A stretch of 64,000 nucleotides of DNA from Sporopachydermia quercuum (GCA_001599295.1 BCGN01000004.1:1427676-1491675), one strand, 5' to 3'; positions 52,554-62,233 are shown, counted from the stretch's first letter. Notes: generated by a model from the sequence alone, not told the origin. A program made the numbers and translations.

Positions 52554-54035
52554 ATGAGAAACCTGGTTATTATGTCAGGGTCTTCGAACCCAACGTTAGC
52601 TGATCGGATATGCCGACATCTAACAGTTGAGCCTGCTGATGTTGCTCTTTCGAAGTTCAGTAATGGTGAAACTTCAGTTACCATGAAGGACTCAGTTCGG
52701 GAAAAAGATGTTTTTGTTATACAATCTGGATGTGGTCACGTTAATGATAATTTCATTGAAATGCTTATTATGCTTTCGGCTTGCAAAACTGCAAGCGCTC
52801 AACGTGTCACGGCCGTTCTCCCTTTATTTCCTTATTCCAGGCAACCAGATATTCCATATACCAAGAAAGGAGCACCATTAGTATCGAAACCGAAAGCTGA
52901 ATATACATTTGAGAGCGTTCCAGGATCACCAAGACCAACCTTTTCGGGAAGTAGCAGTAGTACTAGTAGTGAGAGAAACAAAGAAGCATTAGATACTGGA
53001 ATTCATAAAGCCATTCTATCTTTAAAAAATCTATCAAGTAAAGGTACTGCTGAATCATCATATCCGGCATCTAATGAATCTACCAATGGCTCATTAAACA
53101 CAAGTGAACAAAACATTCATGAGAGAAGGACACCACCACCAATACGTGTTCCAAATTCATTGAGCGTAGAAACCGCTAAAATACCAACAGAAATTCCGGA
53201 AGATGTTTTGGAACAATCTTTGCAAGATCCTACTTACGCCAACGATAGAGATGCCATTAAGTTTGGCTCTAATACAGGTTATCGTGAGTGGATTGCACAA
53301 GCTGGAACTTTAGTTGCCGATCTTTTGACATGTGCTGGAGCTGATCATATAATCACTATGGATTTACACGATCCTCAATTCCAGGGGTTCTTTGATATCC
53401 CGGTCGATAATTTATACGGCAAACCATTATTTCAAAAATACATCGTGACAACAGTTGAGAACTATCACGATGCAGTTATTGTTTCCCCAGATGCTGGTGG
53501 AGCGAAAAGAGCTACTGCTATTGCTGACGCATTAGGTATGGAATTTGCTCTTATTCATAAAGAAAGAAAAGTTAATAGGTTTAGACATTCGGATGCACCA
53601 ACCGTTACTTCAACAAGTTCTGTATCAAGCTTCAATCTAACACAACAACTATATAAACAAAGTAACAATAAAAAGATGTACACAGCTACAACAATGTTAG
53701 TTGGTGATGTTAAGGGTAAAGTGTGCTTGTTGATTGATGATTTAGTTGATACTTCATATACCATTACAAGAGCTGCCAAATTACTGAAAGATCAAGGAGC
53801 TACCAAGGTTTATGCCATAACTACACATGGCATCTTCTCTGGTGATGCTATAAGAAGAATCAAAGAAAGTTCTATTGATAAAATCATTACAACTAATTCC
53901 ACTCCTCAAGAAGAGCATCAGAGGCAGCTTGGTCCTAAACTAGAAGTTCTCGATGTGTCAAGTGTCTTTGCTGAGGCTATTAGAAGAATCCATAATGGCG
54001 AAAGTGTGAGCATGCTATTCGAGCATTTCATATGA
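52554..54035 (+). CDS. PRS5: Ribose-phosphate pyrophosphokinase Prs5-type subunit
   Basis: 493 residues, near S. cerevisiae Prs5 (496) and far longer than a plain PRPP synthetase (~320), because of two non-homologous inserts. The first (~105-232) is Ser/Pro-rich; the second (~336-382) is Ser/Asn-rich. Core motifs are VIMSGSSNP, FSNGE, QGFFDIPVDNLYG, IVSPDAGGAKRA, the PRPP-binding LIDDLVDTSYT (a variant of DDMADTCGT) and VYAITTHGIFSG. The catalytic HDP is present as DLHDPQ. It contributes to the PRPP synthetase complex feeding nucleotide, histidine and tryptophan synthesis; Prs5 also has cell-integrity links in S. cerevisiae. CTG codon 411 is at a Leu conserved in human PRPS1 (KLL). Confidence 0.9.
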   Translation: MRNLVIMSGSSNPTLADRICRHLTVEPADVALSKFSNGETSVTMKDSVREKDVFVIQSGCGHVNDNFIEMLIMLSACKTASAQRVTAVLPLFPYSRQPDIPYTKKGAPLVSKPKAEYTFESVPGSPRPTFSGSSSSTSSERNKEALDTGIHKAILSLKNLSSKGTAESSYPASNESTNGSLNTSEQNIHERRTPPPIRVPNSLSVETAKIPTEIPEDVLEQSLQDPTYANDRDAIKFGSNTGYREWIAQAGTLVADLLTCAGADHIITMDLHDPQFQGFFDIPVDNLYGKPLFQKYIVTTVENYHDAVIVSPDAGGAKRATAIADALGMEFALIHKERKVNRFRHSDAPTVTSTSSVSSFNLTQQLYKQSNNKKMYTATTMLVGDVKGKVCLLIDDLVDTSYTITRAAKLLKDQGATKVYAITTHGIFSGDAIRRIKESSIDKIITTNSTPQEEHQRQLGPKLEVLDVSSVFAEAIRRIHNGESVSMLFEHFI

Positions 54036-54432
54036 AACTACCAACTATCTATGGCGTGGTTTATTTTTGTTTTTGTTCTTATGCTGACTTGTTACAGATT
54101 GGTATTAACCTTATGAACAGTTCTCTGTATCGTCTTCTCCAATACGTTGTCTAAAATCAGTATATGATAATATATGATAAATAGTGATAGACAATGAAAT
54201 TTATATAGAATGAATTTTTACATCTTCGTTTCGTGAATACATTGTATGTGAGTGATATATATATTAGTTAATTCTTTTTTTTTTTTGCCTGTTAATTCCT
54301 CTGCCATTGCTGTCTTCAAACATTCTTTATTAAAATCTTTTCGTCTTCTGTTCACATTATTCTTTGCTTCTTCTTTTCTCCATCATTCCGTAGTGAGGCC
54401 ACAATAACTTTTAATGTAGTTACATCAACTGA
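54036..54432. other. Convergent 3' region, PRS5 / ESS1
   Basis: About 400 bp, with T-runs near 54275 that may belong to 3' end formation. No gene is seen. Confidence 0.5.
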
Positions 54433-55095
54433 TTAACCAGTTCGCTCAATCAAGTGTAATCCACTTCCAGTCTCAACAACTCTACTAACTTCTCCAATCT
54501 TCAAGTTGAAGGCAGCATCTTCAAATTCCTTCTGCATAACCCCTTTACCAAACCAGCCTAGATCACCAGCTTTTCTAGCACTACTGCAATCACTTTCCGT
54601 CTTTGCCAACTCACCTAAACTAACTGCACCACTTCTAATTCGCGCCTCATGTCCCAAAATAATTGACAACGCTTCTTCTTTGGTTCTAGTGATATTTGAT
54701 TCTTTCCAACTTGAAGGACGACGAGAATCTTTATGTTTAACAAGTAAATGAGAAGCTCTAATTTCTCCATTATGTTCCGAATTGCTTCCAGCAGCTTTCA
54801 CTTGAAGCAGATTAGGATTATTCTTGATATATTCTTCTATTTTTTTATTGTCAGAACCGTGTGGAGGTTCCCATTCGGATTCGCCGGTTCCTGGATTATA
54901 AAAATAAGGAAGTGATTTTGATCTGGAGAATCGAATTTCCCAACCTGGAAGCAATCCGGTGACTGGGTCTGCAGAGGACTAATTAATGGATATTTGTTAG
55001 CAAAACGTATAATAAAGTAACCGGCCTGTAAGAAATGTCATATTTGATCAATTAAACGTTGATTCATTAACTATATCTTGAACAACACTTACCAT
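54433..55095 (-). CDS. ESS1: Ess1/Pin1 phospho-specific prolyl isomerase, spliced after the ATG
   Basis: Coding exon 1 is only the ATG (55093-55095), directly followed by GTAAGT. A 114-nt intron (branch GCTAAC, acceptor TTAG) leads to exon 2 (54433-54978) starting TCC TCT GCA. Product 182 residues (S. cerevisiae 170). WW domain: Trp14 (LLPGWEIRFS), FYNPGTGESEW with Trp37, then PP. The parvulin domain has HLLVKHKDSRRP (basic phosphate-binding loop), SDCSSARKAGDLGWFG (active-site Cys) and the end ETGSGLHLIERTG. It isomerises pSer/pThr-Pro bonds, notably in the RNA polymerase II tail. Without splicing no ATG gives the WW domain its full start, which supports the intron. Confidence 0.92.
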
Positions 55096-55882
55096 GATGA
55101 GTATGTGTGATGTATGTGTGTGAGAACCAAGTGATGGGTAAAAATCAACTGTTTCGTTGCTATTCTTCTCTTGATTGGAAATCGGTTCAATAAAAAGTGG
55201 AGGGAACAAGTCTTAGATAGAATAGGAAATTAACCACAACTACTAGTACCTAAAAGCTATATTTAATTGCTCTCTTAGCACCATAAACAATGTGGCGCCT
55301 CAAGAACGAATGGATNAGATGTGCTTGATTGAGTTTCATTACAAGCTGAGATGTTGAAGGTCTGAAAGATAGAGACCAGGGGCAGTTCTGGAGATAAATG
55401 TAATTTGTCATGCGATGAGATATAATATTTGTCATGTAAGGACATTGTAGTATGAAATGGTTCTAGTGAAAAGTATACCAAGAGTATTCGAAATAAACCG
55501 CTTATAATCTAAGATACAATGGAAAGAGTATTAAGTTAAAAAAAAAAATAAAGCTGAGATGTCAAAAAAAGGTATAACACTTAATTTTGTCTTTTCTTGC
55601 TCTTGGTCAGTACCTTCAGTATCCCATCTCATGTTTTTGTCCTGACATTATATGATCTGTCATTAGTTAGGAAACATGTCATATATGCGGACATTCAATT
55701 TCGCGTCTATCACGTGACTAATATAAAATTCTCCAGCTTTTCAAGCTGCACACGTACTTTTATCATCTCATCTCTATTTAAGAATTAATCTAGCATTTTA
55801 TCACTACCAATATAGTTTATGAAAGATATAATCATTGAATTTCCCTCAAATCTCAAAATAATATAAAAAGAAAACCTGAAAT
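55096..55882. other. Divergent ESS1/RNH202 promoter region
   Basis: 0.8 kb. TTTCGCG at 55699-55705 resembles an SBF/SCB site, and ATCACGTGAC at 55709-55718 is an E-box identical to one at 50491. No gene is supported. Confidence 0.5.
55699..55718. promoter_or_regulatory. Adjacent SCB-like (TTTCGCG) and CACGTG sites upstream of RNH202
   Basis: TTTCGCG (reverse CGCGAAA) and ATCACGTGAC lie side by side, about 165-185 bp upstream of the RNH202 ATG. G1/S timing would suit an RNase H2 subunit, but regulation is inferred from motifs only. Confidence 0.4.
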
Positions 55883-57136
55883 ATGCCATCGACTTTGATT
55901 CTACCCAATAAATCTTCAAAATGGCTAATATACCCATTACCTCATCCACGAGCAGGTAAGCCAATGCTGTTCGCTTTATCATTAACTGATATGAGCGTTT
56001 ATGAACTATTAGACATTTCTAGGTTCAATTCAGACGAAGCGTTCTACTTGAATTCAAAGAAATTAAGCGACAGACTTAATGGCGATAACTGCTTCATATT
56101 GTCCAGTACCAGGAAATCACTGGGTGTCCTAGAGCGCGACTCGAAACCTCTCAGGTCATTGATGTTCAATTTTGATCTAGAAGCTAAAGCACAACCGACA
56201 GATCCTGATGTTTCTATTGTCGAAGAAAACAAAGGCTTTATACAAGAAAGTCCATCCATTATTGTGGGAACAAAATTTAATATGGTTTATTTTTTGTTAG
56301 ATTTCTTTTTCTCTAAATTAAGACTGAAAGACGTAGACCTGAAGAAAATAGCTAAAGGCCAAGAAGACGAATCTAGGATGAACTCTTTCGAAGATTTATT
56401 TGACGAATTCGTAACATATACAAAGAGAAGGTTAGAGGAGCATAACACCATCTGGACGGACAATTTACTACCTGTGAATCATATTTTCTATGCATTATTC
56501 TCTCTCTGTGAGTTCACTGATATCACTGAACAGAGTAGTGGAATGACTCAAAAGGATTTTCTTGATACTATCCCCATATCAGATTATAGTAATTTTTACT
56601 TCAGATTTTCTTTGATGAAAACCTTGCAATTCATTAAGTCCAGAATAGAAAAACTCCAGAGTGTTCTGATCAATAAACAAGATAATTCAATTTCAAAACA
56701 CATTATACCGAATCTGTCAACAGTGACCTTATCAGAACCGATACCAGACGATGCTAAAACATTAGCGTTCAGAAAATCTGCTTTATTTTTACTTTGCAAT
56801 TATTTGAATGATAATGCCGTGTCATTTATTAGTCAGGTAATTGAATTCAGTTCTACAACGAATAATATTTCCAACATTCACGAGATATTTGAATTCTTCA
56901 ATTTTTCGTCTTTGAATGACTACATGCAAGAGCTAAACAAAGCCAAAAAGGCAGAAGCTATAGCCAGTGAAAATCTGAACGACGTGAATGGTATGAATAG
57001 CGTTAGAACTGGTGCAAAGCAGAACGGCAAAAACAAGAAACCAATTGCGGTTAAAAATGTGAATAATAAGCGTAAAGTAGAAATTGGAAAAGGAGCAATG
57101 GATAGATTCTTTAAGAAGATTGATACCGGAAAATAA
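55883..57136 (+). CDS. RNH202: Ribonuclease H2 subunit B (Rnh202)
   Basis: 417 residues (S. cerevisiae 350). The N-terminus LPNKSSKWLIYPLPHPRAGKPMLFAL and the following beta-rich segment form the triple-barrel part that pairs with subunit C. GTKFNMVYFLLDFFF and the helical middle match the RNase H2B wHTH family. A Lys-rich disordered tail ends in MDRFFKKI, a PCNA-interacting (PIP) box lacking the usual Gln, similar to the human MKSIDTFF form. The complex removes ribonucleotides and RNA/DNA hybrids. RNH202 and RRP45 are next to each other in S. cerevisiae (YDR279W/YDR280W); here two minus-strand genes lie between. Confidence 0.88.
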   Translation: MPSTLILPNKSSKWLIYPLPHPRAGKPMLFALSLTDMSVYELLDISRFNSDEAFYLNSKKLSDRLNGDNCFILSSTRKSLGVLERDSKPLRSLMFNFDLEAKAQPTDPDVSIVEENKGFIQESPSIIVGTKFNMVYFLLDFFFSKLRLKDVDLKKIAKGQEDESRMNSFEDLFDEFVTYTKRRLEEHNTIWTDNLLPVNHIFYALFSLCEFTDITEQSSGMTQKDFLDTIPISDYSNFYFRFSLMKTLQFIKSRIEKLQSVLINKQDNSISKHIIPNLSTVTLSEPIPDDAKTLAFRKSALFLLCNYLNDNAVSFISQVIEFSSTTNNISNIHEIFEFFNFSSLNDYMQELNKAKKAEAIASENLNDVNGMNSVRTGAKQNGKNKKPIAVKNVNNKRKVEIGKGAMDRFFKKIDTGK

Positions 57137-57498
57137 AATGCTTCTGGTATAGAAGATTTTCTTGGATGGTGAGGATTCATAGGACCATAATAGATTTTTC
57201 GTGTCTACTTTCATTAATACAGTACGTTTGTAAAAACGTGGTACCATTGGTTATGTACAAGTTGAGATATAATTTATCTTACCTGCTATCCATAAAGAAG
57301 TTNCCTATCTTTGTATGAAACTGCTGTTCGCACCATGTATATATCTAAGTACGATTCTCGTGATAACCCTATGTCAACAGCTATGAAATCAAACCCATTT
57401 GGATAGAAACATTTTAGTTATAGGCCATTTGTGGTCATATTCTAGTTCCACAATTATGATATAAAAGCAAGAAAAGTAAAAAAAACCCTATATCTTTA
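57137..57498. other. Convergent 3' region, RNH202 / REX2
   Basis: About 360 bp AT-rich spacer; one ambiguous base at 57303. Nothing else is seen. Confidence 0.5.
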
Positions 57499-58441
57499 TT
57501 ATAAGCCTGACGCAAGAGCTGTTGTTGTCGATTCAACCCCTTGCATACCATTCCTTCTTTTTAGAGGACTTTTGTCAACAAAAGCTGTTTCTCTGTAATA
57601 CTTATATTGTTTGATAGTTTCAATAACATCATCAGCAGCACGGTGAGTTCTTTTTTTTATTGGTTGTCCTTTCTCAATATCTAATCCTAATCTTTTAACA
57701 ATAACCTCTAAAGAACTAACATCAATCATACGACTAGTCGTCAGAAGCTTCATGAAATTTGGTAACTGTCTTTCAGCGAATGCCCGATCAAACCAAATGT
57801 TATTTCCACCAATAATTCTTTCAGTAAAGGCTAAATGTTCAACAATATAAGTGACAAGCTGCCTATCAACATCTTCGATATTATATTTCGAATTGGCTAC
57901 TTTTTCAAGAAGTCCTGATGCTTGATGTTGGTTTCTTGGCCAATCCTCTAGTTTTTCTAGCTCTTTCTCTGTTCTTTTAACACACATGTGAAAAGGATTC
58001 TATAAACAAAGTAGGTAGAGTTAGTCTTTACTATAATATTGACATATTAATTGAAATATCTGGAAGAAAAACGAGGACAAATAATCAAACGAACCAGTAG
58101 TTTCCGACACTTACTTTTACTAAGATATTTCCTGCCCCATCAGTGATAATGGCACACACTTCTAGAATATCTCCATTTCGTGTATCTAGGCCTGTAGTTT
58201 CAAGGTCCAACCATATGATAGGATAACACTTCTTTGGTATTTTCTTTTCGGTTCTCATCACTTTTATTATTTCTTCTAATGACATAATGGAACGTTTCTG
58301 TTGTATTGGTCTACAAGAAGACAGCAGACGACTCAGTCCCCGCGAAGGGACCTGTCGCACTGTCTGACGTAGTTTCCTGGTAAAGGAAAACATGGATATT
58401 TTATGGTACAGATAATCAAGAGCTTTAAAACCAGTCTTCAC
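57499..58441 (-). CDS. REX2: Rex2-type oligoribonuclease (DEDDh 3'-5' exonuclease), spliced
   Basis: Exons 58115-58441 and 57499-57999; a 115-nt intron with GTAAGT donor, CTAAC branch and TATAG acceptor. Joining reads NILVK|NPFHMCVKR in frame. From the first Met the product is 275 residues; from Met17 (58393), which begins an Arg-rich mitochondrial presequence MFSFTRKLRQ, it is 259 (S. cerevisiae Rex2 269). Exonuclease motifs: WLDLETTGLD (Exo I), GGNNIWFDRAF (Exo II) and HRAADDV (Exo III, H-x4-D). Known role: degradation of very short RNAs in mitochondria and U4/U5/RNase P RNA trimming. A third in-frame Met at 58285 just before the domain could give a cytosolic form (inference). Confidence 0.92.
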
Positions 58442-59527
58442 TTAGAAATAAAACTAGCATTTACAAGGAAAACGTTGTAGGTACAGTCACTTATCTGATT
58501 GATTCTCCTGGGTTGACAAAATATTCACGATGTGAGTAAAGTATACACGATGCCTATTTCCTGTTGGTTGTGTTCTGGTCACTATACCATCTGAATCATC
58601 TAACAAAACTAAGTAATAATAGCCCTCTAATTAACAAAACTAACTCAATATTTATTTTTATTTTGTTGGAGATTTTAACCAGGTTTCCAGTCAATAGATG
58701 TTTGGTTCCTTAATGGTTTCTTCTCAGGCTTAATTGCTTCAACGGCCCCTAGATCTTCAGATGACCCCTCAACGAGTGAAAGTCTCTATAGATCATCAAA
58801 GACATTACTCGATATATAAATGATATAATCTACCAATCAATTCTCATTTGTTCTTGAGAAATACCCATTAGAGTGCCTGCCAAAGCCTCCAGCTATATAT
58901 ATCTCATAGGAACAAAGAAAACTAGGAAAAGTAAAGGATTGGTTAGATAGCGATCAGATCTGTGTCATATATACTCTGAAATCAAGCAAGTATTGTTCTG
59001 TTCCATTGTCCATTCAACAAAAATTACTACCAAAAAAAAATACCAAAAAAATAGGATTATATTCACTCATAATAATAATCTAAAGCTGTTGAATTATTAA
59101 TCTAGTACTTGATGCCAAAATCAACAAGATTGCTTCACAAGGAGAAAATAACAATTATATTTTCCCATACAAACTATCTTCTTTTGCTTCTTCGTTTTTT
59201 TAGTCTTTAGAACACCACACAAAGCTATAGAGATTTCAGATTTAGAACGGATATAGTAAGGAAAGAGGCATCTTGGGGGGAATACTGGCTACATCTTATA
59301 AAACGTATGTGATGAGATAAATAAAAGGATAATAATATTGACAAGAAAGTGTAGTAAAAACAACTACACGAATGAATAGGATAAAAAGCAATATAAATAT
59401 ATAACAACACTTGAGGTGAAGTTGAGAAAAAAATACAGCGGAAGGAAGTTGGCTCATAAGGAGTTGAAATGAGAGTCAGGGGGAATTTATGGATCATGGA
59501 AAAGAAGATGTGATGTTCTCCTCGTGT
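58442..59527. other. REX2 upstream / SLP2 3' region
   Basis: 1.1 kb. Contains the unexplained coding-like minus-strand stretch at 58675-58785 and another at about 58835-58895. Otherwise AT-rich. Confidence 0.5.
58675..58785 (-). CDS. Possible terminal exon of an unrecognised small spliced gene
   Basis: Read on the minus strand this gives 36 residues with balanced composition (VEGSSEDLGAVEAIKPEKK, then NQTSIDWKPG) and a TAA stop. It has no ATG and is preceded in frame by TAG at a CTATAG that could be an acceptor. About 50 bp further upstream is a second coding-like stretch (LEALAGTLMGISQEQMRIDW), itself preceded by a CTAAC branch and AG acceptors. I could not find donors that join the two in frame, so the gene model is unsolved. 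It may be a small protein gene, or chance. Confidence 0.3.
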   Translation of the reverse strand, partial: RLSLVEGSSEDLGAVEAIKPEKKPLRNQTSIDWKPG

Positions 59528-60701
59528 TCACTCTGCCTTCTTTGCTTCGGTTTCAATAACCTGTCCCCTTGAGGATGCCTCACTTTTGTTCACTTTGCCA
59601 TATATACTCATAGCACTGGCAATCCAACCACCCATATCACCTAAAGAGCTTGGGACAACAACAGTATTGCTTTCTTTGGCCAATTTACCAAATGCATCAA
59701 CATATTTTTCCGCAACTTGTAAACTGACAGCTTTGTCTCCGCCGGGAGTTTCCTGAATTGCTTTGGCAATCTCTCTAATGCCTCTTGCGGTGGCTTGAGC
59801 TTTCAATAAGATAGCTTCAGCTTCACCGGCTGCTAAATTAATATTCTGTTGCTTTATAGCTTCGGACTGAAGAACAGTACTCTTAGCATCACCTTCTGCT
59901 ATATTTATGGCAGATTGACGCTTACCTTCGGATTCCAGAATCTCTGCCCTCTTAGATCTTTCAGCACTAACTTGCCTATGCATAGCTTCTAATACATTAG
60001 CTGGAGGATGAATATCTCTGATTTCATAACGAAGACATTCAATACCCCATGCTTTGGCTGCATCATTGATGGCAGCAGTAATGTTATGATTAAGACTTTG
60101 ACGTTCTCTTAATACATGATCTAAAGTCAATTGACCAATTTCTGATCTCATAGTAGTCTGAGCAAGTTGCGAAACTGCATACTCAGCATCTTCNACTCCA
60201 TAAGAAGCTTTGTATGGATCAATAACACGAATATATAAAACACCATCCATTTCCAACGTCACATTGTCTGATGTGATCGCCGACTGTGATGGGATATCAA
60301 TTGCTGATTCCTTTAATGATTGCACATATTGAATTTTATCGAGAACTGGTATTAAAATAGCCAAACCTGGTTTCAAAATTCTGAGTTCCAAATGTGTTAG
60401 TAGTTATTATACTAATCCTTCTCCCTCTAGCAAATTCTATACAAATATCCACCAAAAGTACTTACCTATTGAATTTTCCCATTCGCTCGACAATCCATGC
60501 TGTTTGTTGAGGAACAAATCGAATGATAGTATTCACAGGCAATTGTTCCTTTTGGAAAAACGTCAAGTTTCGCCTGGATGACAAATATCTCACCGATGCT
60601 AATGGCAAGATATTTCTCATTGGTCCATTTAAGCCAGGCTTGATATCGTTGATTGCTCGAAGCATTGTTGGTCNATAAATATATCGTTGAATGACTATCA
60701 T
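59528..60701 (-). CDS. SLP2: Mitochondrial stomatin-like protein 2 (SLP2/STOML2), spliced
   Basis: Exons 60466-60701 and 59528-60380; an 85-nt intron with GTAAGT donor, TACTAAC branch and CTCAG acceptor. The join reads GKFNR|ILKPGLAIL (human SLP-2 GRFHRILEPGLNIL). The likeliest start is Met at 60665 (MLRAINDIK), because the codon holding the n at 60674 is TNG and may be a stop; a mitochondrial Arg-rich presequence follows. Then comes the SPFH/band 7 domain: VPQQTAWIVERMGKF, DNVTLEMDGVLYIRV, DPYKASYG, QLAQTTMRSEIG, WGIECLRYEIRDI. A long coiled-coil and TVVVPSSLGD end the protein. Family role: inner-membrane scaffold with cardiolipin and prohibitins. S. cerevisiae has prohibitins but, to my knowledge, no SLP2. 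Confidence 0.92.
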
Positions 60702-61300
60702 CCACGCACTTCCCTATCCTAAAGAACAGTCCATATACTATATTCTAATATTTAAATCATCTACAGTATACAAACAAGAAGATTCAATAGAAGCAAAGCA
60801 ACTAAGCCTTTTTGTAGATACTAATAAGTGTATTACTTGCCCCTCAATTGCTCCTTTCATTCACTATTCTTTATTCCTCTCATTCCCTCTAATCTTTTTG
60901 TTATCCATCCATCACACAAAATATTAACGGCCAGTAATCGTTCTTCAGTGACGATGGCAAATAATTGGTCTCCCGACTGACCCCTTTCNGATTTATTTTA
61001 AGGTCAAATGAAAAATATCATGTCTCACTTCAATAGTAAAGCTTTTGGAGTGAGTAGTGAGATGATCTTAGACAAATTTTATTGAAGCATCAAATGTAGT
61101 CAGTTGTAGAAATTGTTTTCTGTTAGTTATGAAAGCTTGTAGGAATGAATTTTTGTTGTCCCGTGAACATGATATACTAGTAATGTTTCATTTTGTGGGA
61201 CATTTCTTTAATTGTTGATTGAAAAGTTTAAAAGGTTTGAAAAGTCTTGTTTAAAGAAAAGGGGACCTACTGGTAGTAAAGAAAAAAGAAATTCTGAGTA
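60702..61300. other. Divergent SLP2/RRP45 promoter region
   Basis: 0.6 kb AT-rich region with one ambiguous base at 60990. No specific element is recognised. Confidence 0.5.
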
Positions 61301-62233
61301 ATGTCAAAAGCCCTAATAGAACTGTCAAACAATGAGAAAAGCTTTCTGCTGAATTGTCTCCAGGATGGCATTCGTGAAGACGGTAGAAAATTGGATATTT
61401 ATAGGGATATTTCGATCAAATTCGGTAAAGAGGTGGGCACTGTGGAAGTGTCACTAGGTAAAACGACTGTAGTAGCAAGAATATCCGCTGAAATAATAAA
61501 GCCTTATGACGACAGGCCTTACGAAGGATTATTTCAGATTTCAAGTGAATTTACCCCTATGGCATCTCCTTATTTTGATGTTTCTAACTCAACAGCAAGA
61601 GACGACGAGATTTTGATCAACAGAAATATTGAAAAGTCCATTAGAAGAAGTGGGGCACTGGATTTGGAAAGTTTATGTATTATTGCTGGTGTGAAATGCT
61701 GGTTGATCAGAGCAAGCGTTCAATTCCTAGAGTATGATGGAAATCTTATTGATTGCTGTTGTATTGCTGTAATTACAGCAATGCTGCATTTCAGAAAACC
61801 AGACGTATCTATTGAAGGAGAAGAAATCGTTGTTCATTCTGTTGAAGAGAAATCACCTGTTTTGCTACCAATACTACATATCCCCATATGCATTTCATTT
61901 GCCATTTATAAAGCACCAAATGTTGAGTTTGAGTCAATTGTAAAAGGTCACAATGAAACAGATGAACTAATAATTCTAGATCCAACCGGAAAGGAAGAAA
62001 TTCTTCAAGATGGTTCCATGACCATCACTATCAACAAGAATCAAGAAATATGTCAAATTGCGAAGATTGGAGGTCTACCTGTTGATGGTATAAAGTTATT
62101 GGAGTGTTCCAAAATTGCATATGAACAATGTCTGAAAATCACAGATCTGATCATAAGTTCTGTTAAAGTCGATGAGGCAATTCGCTTGAAGGGAAATATC
62201 AAAGAAGAGCTCAATGCTAGTCATAGACGATGA
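61301..62233 (+). CDS. RRP45: Exosome core subunit Rrp45 (RNase PH-like)
   Basis: 310 residues (S. cerevisiae 305), one RNase PH fold. Matching blocks: GIREDGRKLDIYRDISIKFGKEVGTVEVSLG, PYDDRPYEGLFQISSEFTPMASP, IEKSIRRSGALDLESLCIIAGVKCWLIRASV and the second-half MTITINKNQEICQIAKIGGLPVDG. As in the family it lacks the phosphorolytic active-site set, serving as a ring subunit of the nine-member exosome core in nucleus and cytoplasm. Start chosen at the first ATG, which gives the family's MSKALIELSNNEKSFLLNCL N-terminus. Confidence 0.95.
   Translation: MSKALIELSNNEKSFLLNCLQDGIREDGRKLDIYRDISIKFGKEVGTVEVSLGKTTVVARISAEIIKPYDDRPYEGLFQISSEFTPMASPYFDVSNSTARDDEILINRNIEKSIRRSGALDLESLCIIAGVKCWLIRASVQFLEYDGNLIDCCCIAVITAMLHFRKPDVSIEGEEIVVHSVEEKSPVLLPILHIPICISFAIYKAPNVEFESIVKGHNETDELIILDPTGKEEILQDGSMTITINKNQEICQIAKIGGLPVDGIKLLECSKIAYEQCLKITDLIISSVKVDEAIRLKGNIKEELNASHRR

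Noticed and set aside
60381-60391. ATG at 60391 as start of the SLP2 protein
   Set aside because: It falls inside the intron; using it would lose the mitochondrial presequence and the VPQQTAW strand of the SPFH domain, which exon 1 supplies.
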